Source of the DNA: a virus
Strand: one strand, 5' to 3'
DNA length: 64,000 nucleotides
IMG/VR virus record: IMGVR_UViG_3300025437_000011
Span: 1 to 64,000 of that record
The notes beneath the pieces are model-generated. The model made no database searches. It saw only the letters and a program-made list of their open reading frames with translations, and was not told the origin of the DNA. The translations under genes and the position numbers were made by a program. This document shows, one piece after another, positions 25,401-31,128 of this stretch; positions within the stretch are counted from its first letter, which is position 1; each line of letters starts with the position of its first letter.

Positions 25401-27861
25401 TAGATTTGTAGCTGCACATGAAGCACATCATGCGAGTGGAGATATTAAAACTAAACCGATTTTAACAGAATTATATAATTCTAGTGAAACATTTGCAAAT
25501 TTTCAAGGGGGTTTTTCGGCACCTAGGGGCGCGAATGCCATACAAAGAATTGGCAGTGGAATTTCTGCTGTAATTGATTATTGGAATGATCCTAGAACAT
25601 TAGATCATTATGCAATGGCAAAATCAGAGAGATTTAAGAGCGCTAGGGGTCATTTATCTAGAATGACAGGCCCTTACGCGGATGAGTATTATGATTTAAA
25701 AAAACCACTTTCTGATACTGAGAAAAAATTACTGTATTTATTTAGTAAAAAATGGGCAGAATTCAATTCGGGTGGAAAAGGTGCATTTATAAATAGAGAT
25801 GCCAATCTTATTACGAATTTAGAGGAGTCTGCGGGTAAGATTTTATCTGGCAAAGCTTTGAGTAGTTTTTTGGGTAATAGTGTAAAGGGTGCCGGATTGG
25901 TGGCTGGAGATGTATTGGGATTATTAGGTAGTGTGCCGGGACAAATACTTGGTGGAGCGGAATCAATGGGGGACGCAACTGCAGATACATTTATAGAAAG
26001 AGAGCGCGACAGGCGGGAGAAGGCTCAAGGTGCGGCAATGGCAGCTGCAATCTCTAGGGAGATAGCTGGCGGCGCTCCAGCTTCTTCTATCTATACAAAA
26101 TCATGGGATCAACTTAAAAATCCATTGAACCCTATGGGTTTGGGGGTATTCAATAGTCGTGATGAGGGGTCTCCTTCTTCGGAATTAAACGCTATTATTA
26201 AAAAGGGTTATGCGGTCGGGCATATTCCTAATTTTGTTAAAGAGGATGAGGATAAAGAGGAGGCGGCTAGGAGAAAAAAGGTTCAGGAAGACCTCGCAGA
26301 TTATGGGAAGTGGGATACCACTCAGGAGACCGCATTTCTCTTCCGCGGGCGACAAGTCATATTTGAGAAAGCGGCGGAAAAGCGTGACGTCGAACTTATG
26401 AAAGAAGCGGACAAACAAATGTCTGATGAATTAAATAAGGGAAAATTTTCTGGGCTTGCCGGATGGCTTGGTATGGGTACTGGTATTGATAATGTTGAAA
26501 AAGTTGCAAAAATTGGGAATAGACGAGAAATGGCTGGAATTGCTCCGACTGTGGAAAATATACAATTAAGACTAAAAAAGCTAGAATGGGTAGAGAACAT
26601 GTTAAATATCATAGACGAGGTCAAAAAAGATAATCCAAACGCGTTCAGCGGGCGCGACGGCGCGCAGCGAAGGGCCGAATTCGATATCGGGGGGGAGGCA
26701 AGGGGGCTTGGATTGAATGCTAAAAATAATATGAATTTGGCACGTCAGAAAGGATCTGATCATGAATATTTGACCGAACTGAATCTATTGCTTCAAACCG
26801 AGATCCTACAAATGCAAAAACTCTTGGATGAAACTGAAAAGAAAAATAAGGATGAGAAGCAGAGACGGCCTTCAGTATCTACAACTCCACCGTCAGCCGG
26901 GGTGGCGGGACGACCTTCGATATCTATAACTCCACCGTCAGCCGGGGTGGCGGGACGACCTTCGATATCTACAACTCCACCGTCGAGCCCTTCAACATCT
27001 ATAATACGAGATGCTATAACAGCGGCCTCGCTACCAACCACAAGCGCTGTACAAAGTAATATTCCCGCGAGTGTTTCAGATAAAGATGCGGCTAGAAACA
27101 CGGCGATAGATAATCGAATATCAGAATTACCAATAATACAAAATACGACACGAAACAGGTTACCACAGCATAAAAATCCGGAAGATTTTCCTTGGTCTCC
27201 TACTCAAGGTGGTCTACATTCAGGCAATAGGGCGGGCCGTCTTGGTTATCATATGGCGCATAGAAATGATTCTCAAATCGGCCCGGAAAGTCAAGAGTCA
27301 ATCGAAAATAGAGAATTACGTAATAAACGTTTCGAAATAGAACGCCTGATGACGATTAGAAATCACGCTATGCAAACTGGTAATGTGGGTTTAGTTAACC
27401 AAATAGATACAAATAAGGGAGATTTAAATCAAGCATGGAAAGATATAAAAGATGAGGGTATAAGAAAAAGAAAAGAAAGAGAACCAGAGCCTGATGCATG
27501 GGTGCAAGAGGCGCGACAGGCGCGAGAGCAAAAGATGCAAGGTGCAATAGAAGACAAGGCGCGTAGATTTTTACAAGAAAGAGGCAGTCCAGAACAAATA
27601 GAAAATTTCAACAAAGCACATCCAGATAATAAAATAGAAAAAAATAATAGTGGAAAAACAGCGGGTGCTCATGTTCCTATTACAATTAATATAGCTAACT
27701 CATCTAAGGAGTTTGCTCAGGGTCTTGCGGCTCATGTTGAAAAGCATGCCAAGGAATATGTAGAGAAACATATGAGCCAAACAAAGCAAATTGCTGCGAA
27801 TGCCGCCAAAAAAGATAATAGTCTATACGGCCCACCAATGGGTAATAATAGAAATGTATAA
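19471..27861 (+). CDS. tail tape measure protein with duplicated modules and inserted enzyme-like domains
   Basis: 2796 residues. About 45-300 match the phage tape-measure core (DLSEFDKSMAAANARVIAFG, AATLLSRQGLG, LGRVGSSAAQAG, GNSFKTIFTRL). A hydrophobic stretch lies near 415-440 and a Gly-zipper membrane-like stretch near 1103-1140. Block A (about 536-610 and 1825-1893), block B (about 915-995 and 2190-2258) and block C (about 1253-1310 and 2319-2375) each occur twice in the order A-B-C. Six GY(I/V/H)P(N/Q)F-type motifs mark A and B. Between A1 and B1 lies a PD-(D/E)xK-like segment (E827, D857, E876-x-K878); between A2 and B2 lies HEAHH (1983-1987). A Pro-rich tandem repeat sits at about 2471-2510. 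The protein sets tail length and is ejected ahead of DNA; AAGGA precedes the ATG. Confidence 0.92.
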   Translation: MSTTAEVKISVDTSAAERSVDALFKKERTLNVNVKGGQPLGRITGDLSEFDKSMAAANARVIAFGASASVVYGIEKAFHSLIDSTIEVQKALNQVQVILNASDNQMTKFGSSLFNVAKQTGQTFETVAEAATLLSRQGLGMEETLKRTNDALVLSRITGMDAAKSVQALTAAVNSFTSQAVTATEVVNKFATVDTQFAIGAKDLPEALGRVGSSAAQAGVSLDQLIALVTAAQVATARGGAVIGNSFKTIFTRLDRPKTQSLLESMGIKTTDENGKIKGTIELLQELAKSYDTLNRTQQAQVAEKVGGVFQINILKATLADLNREYSVYNNALRVSQGATDDAYKRNEALNQTYSSQLNALKLNATQLAATAGESLFGPSMKKLIGGGNSLLGGLNEADSNSVGSKLGKGIMDGLGQFIAGPGLALIGGVLVKLLADFTKFAASGAKDLLGLNNAAKDQEALQKSITEILSKDPSIYKQIESGAASVNEVATRLLANLKLQTVELELQSKLSAEIAAQAYGGGARIGPGGVPRVKAAGGYIPQFAEEESMARSMGAGSDVRAMWGKGTIGGQPFIMNNKEREIPNFGGSGDSAVIPRYAGGWVPNFADYRLEINNLGKGGATLAKLIGIDGGGTPWGDKGTNIKSALDQINKGRFKISDGDIEKLKSLKDSQVANRPPTEVKDNGEPGSITVSGGQGGSEKTVNFDNYDLANIDETIASKYGVFTPTGGQVGIQSKQRVSEISRLKGLRVTGHLVTRLPGKSIFPLNIPEGDFDKVMDQAFYPPVRQVAGLVAKSFQPIGKKTSQEAIIKGIEENVLTPAVKGSLFEKILGAASVKSSEIFAKSNDIKKDQDAFDYDPIANYPYLQKALNISVAGEAKNSLDAAHNLPGKILRKDSAVLEALKTKILKATEPQKKAAGYIPNFADALHESIAREIGAGAPSGGIYVKQYSELAGANNPMGLGVFNSRDEGSPSKERGAIRRKGYAAGYIPNFADDSSGSNSSSYAAVGIELSGLATMLAFGSNGIREEYRKQIQTISAANKNISEGSLKLKAGLAAGGSNIALAVSTLGPIITSTIANNIDQSTKSGRGSASATKGIGDILSYGGTGAMIGTAIEPVIGTGIGAVAGVLVGLTTTIMDVGNQLKTDIPELEAAFKKASENQTQIQQQSTNIIQTATELKELTEANKPENAEKIIATKAKLTEQISSYTGSADRATLISDSVGNIEKLVADFAKDRRNSADQTAKARAEADVAAELNKGKFSGPFGGGVGITNFEKTAALGNREAMAGVNMTVENIQKRLTILDSASRANENSSLSVKAVAEIAGISGVNFENFKDQYETQAQQRAALALLVRDEINQKQEDLNSAQQLNKQQQEAADAAAAAAAAQRQIVEKDRNYVAALEEAIKAAKFNISFGQERRVARANQIAEMGFGGAGLQDQIANIFSGTIGKARAEAPLDLEQEILKSIGKEGNPANLTDEKMRAIMSEALKPENTKGGVYNANAIANSIGASEEFLAVHSEDKDKGLKAISDLQKAIEEGKSKLYDAQREATTLSAQKIDELIRVNFAGLDRVGGGIESVLSYKNPSQTGDDVAKAVRDYNLISNSKTANSADISKAILDVMDSVSKLTGGASVMTTSDQLFKDLTVGIKDSLSKSYDIGESKLMSMKGGEGIVRAIEKDLLERTGEVDRNKALADIAEYSEAKKHNVEDTTGLGSRLYNQVLNEQLEKFERLSSRNNAPEMTSDTKAAIELAIKSGATTGAKDATAAQMIVSNAQDATAFKDINQFHNDYNTKTDKQIDLLRKIAINTQESAAAGKPSTTVTVPSSHAAGYVPNFVNSTIEESLARSLGAKNPRAHYGRGRIGGKRFLMNSEEMEIPNFAGGPDSAVIPMYADGNLPLEMIDLSKVKTKFGTYYNPKKSGLGTRGKFSGLNFGTEEMSEYGYNTTYTKDIKINKELFSSNLSSDKFSLLEKYTPAELRRFVAAHEAHHASGDIKTKPILTELYNSSETFANFQGGFSAPRGANAIQRIGSGISAVIDYWNDPRTLDHYAMAKSERFKSARGHLSRMTGPYADEYYDLKKPLSDTEKKLLYLFSKKWAEFNSGGKGAFINRDANLITNLEESAGKILSGKALSSFLGNSVKGAGLVAGDVLGLLGSVPGQILGGAESMGDATADTFIERERDRREKAQGAAMAAAISREIAGGAPASSIYTKSWDQLKNPLNPMGLGVFNSRDEGSPSSELNAIIKKGYAVGHIPNFVKEDEDKEEAARRKKVQEDLADYGKWDTTQETAFLFRGRQVIFEKAAEKRDVELMKEADKQMSDELNKGKFSGLAGWLGMGTGIDNVEKVAKIGNRREMAGIAPTVENIQLRLKKLEWVENMLNIIDEVKKDNPNAFSGRDGAQRRAEFDIGGEARGLGLNAKNNMNLARQKGSDHEYLTELNLLLQTEILQMQKLLDETEKKNKDEKQRRPSVSTTPPSAGVAGRPSISITPPSAGVAGRPSISTTPPSSPSTSIIRDAITAASLPTTSAVQSNIPASVSDKDAARNTAIDNRISELPIIQNTTRNRLPQHKNPEDFPWSPTQGGLHSGNRAGRLGYHMAHRNDSQIGPESQESIENRELRNKRFEIERLMTIRNHAMQTGNVGLVNQIDTNKGDLNQAWKDIKDEGIRKRKEREPEPDAWVQEARQAREQKMQGAIEDKARRFLQERGSPEQIENFNKAHPDNKIEKNNSGKTAGAHVPITINIANSSKEFAQGLAAHVEKHAKEYVEKHMSQTKQIAANAAKKDNSLYGPPMGNNRNV
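21076..21294 (+). repeat. tape measure block A, copy 1
   Basis: Encodes GYIPQFA, then SMARSMGAG, IGGQPFIMN, EIPNFGGSGDSAVIP and GGWVPNFA. It is the partner of copy 2 at 24946-25150, with matching order and about the same length. Confidence 0.8.
22216..22455 (+). repeat. tape measure block B, copy 1
   Basis: Encodes AAGYIPNFA, SIAREIGAGAPSGGIY, NPMGLGVFNSRDEGSPS and a second AAGYIPNFA. Partner of 26044-26244; the peptide NPMGLGVFNSRDEGSPS is identical in both. Confidence 0.85.
23230..23400 (+). repeat. tape measure block C, copy 1
   Basis: Encodes ELNKGKFSG, then GNREAMAG and VENIQKRL. Partner of 26428-26590. The first 27 nt are identical in both copies, which suggests a fairly recent duplication or conversion. 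Confidence 0.8.
24946..25150 (+). repeat. tape measure block A, copy 2
   Basis: Encodes AAGYVPNFV, ESLARSLGAK, IGGKRFLMNSEE, EIPNFAGGPDSAVIP. It immediately precedes the HEAHH-bearing insert. Confidence 0.8.
26044..26244 (+). repeat. tape measure block B, copy 2
   Basis: Encodes AISREIAGGAPASSIY, NPMGLGVFNSRDEGSPS and AVGHIPNFV. It closes the insert that contains the metallopeptidase-like motif. Confidence 0.8.
26428..26590 (+). repeat. tape measure block C, copy 2
   Basis: Second copy of the ELNKGKFSG ... GNRREMAG ... VENIQLRL block. The flanking DNA, from about 26270 and again at 26640-26720, is clearly richer in G+C than the rest of the gene. Confidence 0.8.
26881..27000 (+). repeat. 45-nt tandem repeat, Pro-rich, 2.7 copies
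   Basis: Two almost identical 45-nt units (26881-26925 and 26926-26970, differing at one base by eye) plus a partial third encode TTPPSAGVAGRPSIS. The high-identity, GC-rich repeat in an AT-rich gene suggests recent slippage expansion. It encodes a flexible linker. Confidence 0.88.
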
Positions 27862-27869
27862 TTTTAAAA

Positions 27870-29450
27870 ATGGATTTCTCTAATGCAACATTATTAGCTT
27901 CTACTTGGAAGAATGATTTCCTTGGAGATACCCTGCGTTTTAATTCAACTCAAACGCTTAATATTGAGGGTTTTGTTCTTAATTTAAGGAATTCTGATGG
28001 TGTGAGCGGTATCCTAACTGGTGTGGCCGCCTTGGAATCTGGCGCTAGAAACTGGGACGCTATAACAATTAATGGTTATACTTTTGGTTCTGGTATAGTT
28101 GAAAGTTTTACTTTCTCAGAGGGTCGGGACGTTCAAACGAAAACTTATAATGCCACAATTCAAATCCCAAGAAGTGGAGACTTTAGTTCATTAACTGGAC
28201 TGTCAACTTATTCTGGATTATCCTATTCTAATTTACAATACTTACATGGTTTTACCGAATCTAGTAGTTTAGATCGCAATATTCAAAGAGAAACTTATTC
28301 ACAGAATATCAAGTTTAATATTAAAGCGCCATATAATTTAAGTGGCGTTGCAGTTGCAAAAACAGTCGCCCAGAACTTTTTTCAAAATAACTATTTAAAC
28401 TCGTTTATAGGAACACTCTATTCTGGCACGGCAATCAAGAATTTCTATACTGAAAGTTATGACTCTATAAATAATAACTTTGATTTTGCCAGAACATTTG
28501 AGATAAGTACCGCTGAAAATCCATCCTATTCATTGTGGAGGTCTACTTCTTTAGATTTTGACTTGGCTGGTATATCAAAAGTGACCGAAAAGGCAGAATA
28601 TTTAGGTCATACAACAAATCCATTTACTACTGTTTCGGCACAAGCTTATCAGGATATTGGTAATGCGTATTCTAGGTGTAACTCATTTTTTAGTGCTTAT
28701 AAACAAAATGGCGAGGCATCTTTATTATCGCAACCCATAATTAAGTCTATTACTACAAATCCTTTTGCCGCTACCCTTAATTATACCGTAGTCTTTTCAA
28801 ATGCTTTTAATATTCAATCCAATGGTTTTTGGGATTATACTATAGATATTACACAAACCCAAGGTGGAGTATATTTAGCGGAAGAAAAGGGTATAATAAT
28901 TGGATTTGGGCATATTATTTTTGAAAAATACAATAACGCTGTAAATTTGTGGGGCACGGTTCAGGGCGGCGTTGCGAGCAGATTAGCAACTAGCTCTTAC
29001 TATAACTCTCATCCTGGTGGATATAATCCACCATCAATAGCTATTAAATTGGCCGCTTCGTCTACTATATTAGATCAGGTTGAGGGTAAAATAGATTATA
29101 CTTTTAAGTATTCAAATCAAGATTCTATTTTGGCCACGACAAATATAAAAAAAGCAACGGTACACATCTCTCAGGAATCAAATAGACATTTGGCCACCTC
29201 TTTTAACATTTCTAACTATAAGGAAATCGTTCAGGTTCAGCCAAACTTGTTGCCAAATGTGCTTTCTTATGATATTAAGTTAAATGGTCAGGCCGCTACA
29301 GATATAAATACCTATCTGACTACGGCAAAGACATACCTTCCTGCTGGTACTAGTAATTCTAAATTTTTAACGTCAGTTGATTATAATTATAATCAATTTG
29401 AGAGAAGTTTTGGTTTAAATGCTACAATTACAACATTACCATCTAGTTAA
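27870..29450 (+). CDS. putative distal tail protein 1
   Basis: 526 residues, beta-rich, Ser/Thr/Asn/Tyr-rich. The first gene after the tape measure in phages usually encodes the distal tail protein, a ring joining tube to tip. The N-terminal part (INGYTFGSGIVESFTFSEGRDV split) resembles the start of such tube-like domains. The next protein shares size, composition and repeated strand patterns (TTNIKKATVHISQES here), so the two may be distant paralogues. No catalytic motif seen. No ribosome-binding site is evident before the ATG, only an A-rich spacer. Confidence 0.55.
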   Translation: MDFSNATLLASTWKNDFLGDTLRFNSTQTLNIEGFVLNLRNSDGVSGILTGVAALESGARNWDAITINGYTFGSGIVESFTFSEGRDVQTKTYNATIQIPRSGDFSSLTGLSTYSGLSYSNLQYLHGFTESSSLDRNIQRETYSQNIKFNIKAPYNLSGVAVAKTVAQNFFQNNYLNSFIGTLYSGTAIKNFYTESYDSINNNFDFARTFEISTAENPSYSLWRSTSLDFDLAGISKVTEKAEYLGHTTNPFTTVSAQAYQDIGNAYSRCNSFFSAYKQNGEASLLSQPIIKSITTNPFAATLNYTVVFSNAFNIQSNGFWDYTIDITQTQGGVYLAEEKGIIIGFGHIIFEKYNNAVNLWGTVQGGVASRLATSSYYNSHPGGYNPPSIAIKLAASSTILDQVEGKIDYTFKYSNQDSILATTNIKKATVHISQESNRHLATSFNISNYKEIVQVQPNLLPNVLSYDIKLNGQAATDINTYLTTAKTYLPAGTSNSKFLTSVDYNYNQFERSFGLNATITTLPSS

Positions 29451-29454
29451 AATA

Positions 29455-29461
29455 GTGTAAA
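29455..29461 (+). promoter_or_regulatory. candidate late promoter (GTGTAAA) before the second distal tail gene
   Basis: GTGTAAATT starts 21 nt before the ATG at 29476. If initiation is 14 nt downstream, the leader is about 7 nt and contains only AGG. Confidence 0.35.
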
Positions 29462-29475
29462 TTAATTAGGTACTT

Positions 29476-31128
29476 ATGGTAAAGGTTCTATATAATGGAG
29501 TTGACGTATTTGGCACCAATGGTGCCCCAACGCCGTTTGTCTCAATTTCTGACCAAATGATAAACTATGGGCAGAGGTGGGGTGTTGCTAAATCAATTAC
29601 GCTCAATGGAATGATTACTGGCGTGGGGTGCCTCGGTAATACAAATAGTTATCAAGACCTGTTAGCCAAGCAGAGTGGCCTTTATAATTCCTTTTCTCAG
29701 GATTTCAAAACATTAGTTATTACCGATTCTTCTACAGTGGCTTTTAGCGGTAATTATGTTCGTGTAAATTCAATTGATTTTGATCGTTCCGCCTATTTTA
29801 GAACTCTTAATTTCAAGGTGGGTTTGATTTATTATCCGCCAGAGCTATTTTCCGGAACTTTCGGAGTAACTTCTCCAACTGCTAGTATTAAATATACCGA
29901 ACAGCAGGATAGGACTGTAAATATTACACAGTCAATTTCCGCAAAGGGCTTCAACACTTCTTCTACTAGTAATAATTCCTTAAGCAATGCTGTAGCATAT
30001 GTTCAGTCCCTAACTGGAACTAGTGCTTTAATTCAACCGACGTTTATTCCTATTTTTGCTAACTCGCTAAATCCTAATGGAATATCTATTACTGGAATCT
30101 ATCCCAAGAAAATTTCGGAAAACATTAATCGAATAGAGGGGACGTATTCTGTTAATATTGATTATTCAATAAGAGAAACCGCGCAAACTTCTACTGTTTT
30201 AAACTACACTACGGATATTAGCTATGATGAAACTAAGGGTTTTTATACTGCTTCGCTAAAGGGATCTTTAAAGGGAACTCGTAATCAACAAATATCAGAT
30301 GTTAGGAATGAGTTTAATACTTATTTTAACGCTTATAATTTAGTTTCTTATATTTTTAATACCTCTATCAATCCTCCGTCAAATGTGGTTTTAAATCCTA
30401 ATGTTGAGTCATATAATATAAATGAAATACAGGAAACTAATACAATTGATTTTTCATATAATTATACTACAGACCCACAGACTGTAAAATTTGACTATAC
30501 TGTTGATTTAAATGGTGATGATTTAAGGGATATGATCACGGTTGAGTTTAATGGTACACTGACAGCAAAGGGGCCGCAAAATTTAAGGCTACCCCAATTA
30601 GAGGCGAGTTTAGCCAATTTAAATGTTGTAACTTTATGTCAAGACTACTATTTAAACAATGCAAAAACCTCTACGGCCCCATTTAACCCAATTCTTAAAA
30701 AATATGCGGTTAAAAGAAATTTAACTAATTCAAATAATTCTTTTGTAGTTACGGCAAGTTTTGATAATAGTCCAATTCCCGTTAACCCTGCTTTCAAGTC
30801 TTTTGTTTGGTCTATTGCGATAAGTCCATCTATAAATACATACATACCAATACAGTATCTAAATGGAGACAATGCGGCATTTAATATGAATTATTATAAA
30901 AGAGGAAAGATAGCGATACAAGGTACGGCACTTTTACCCGATAATTCGGATTATAGTTCATTAGTAAGAACTGAAGCTTTAAATATTTTAAATCAATATG
31001 CGTCTAGTTTTACAAAAAGAGTAAGAGTTGAGGATAAGGTGCATAGAGAACAATTTGCAGAAGAAAATGGTTATGGGTATTCATTTTCTATAGCTGATTC
31101 ATGTGAAACCCCAATTTTTTCAATCTAA
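29476..31128 (+). CDS. putative distal tail protein 2
   Basis: 550 residues, beta-rich. The N-terminus (KVLYNGVDVFG, TPFVSISDQMINYGQRWG, SITLNGMITG) resembles distal tail and tail-tip ring proteins, which start with a tube-like domain. The rest contains two long beta repeats of the type YTTDISYDETKGFYTASLKG and YNYTTDPQTVKFDYTVDLNG, indicating an internal duplication. It overlaps the next gene by one base (TAATG). Inference: part of the tail tip below the tape measure. No enzyme motif. Confidence 0.55.
   Translation: MVKVLYNGVDVFGTNGAPTPFVSISDQMINYGQRWGVAKSITLNGMITGVGCLGNTNSYQDLLAKQSGLYNSFSQDFKTLVITDSSTVAFSGNYVRVNSIDFDRSAYFRTLNFKVGLIYYPPELFSGTFGVTSPTASIKYTEQQDRTVNITQSISAKGFNTSSTSNNSLSNAVAYVQSLTGTSALIQPTFIPIFANSLNPNGISITGIYPKKISENINRIEGTYSVNIDYSIRETAQTSTVLNYTTDISYDETKGFYTASLKGSLKGTRNQQISDVRNEFNTYFNAYNLVSYIFNTSINPPSNVVLNPNVESYNINEIQETNTIDFSYNYTTDPQTVKFDYTVDLNGDDLRDMITVEFNGTLTAKGPQNLRLPQLEASLANLNVVTLCQDYYLNNAKTSTAPFNPILKKYAVKRNLTNSNNSFVVTASFDNSPIPVNPAFKSFVWSIAISPSINTYIPIQYLNGDNAAFNMNYYKRGKIAIQGTALLPDNSDYSSLVRTEALNILNQYASSFTKRVRVEDKVHREQFAEENGYGYSFSIADSCETPIFSI

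Noticed and set aside
26322-27101. Long antisense open frames across the 3' part of the tape measure gene
   Set aside because: They follow the GC-rich patch and its tandem repeat, have repeat-derived low-complexity translations, and the sense frame is continuous.
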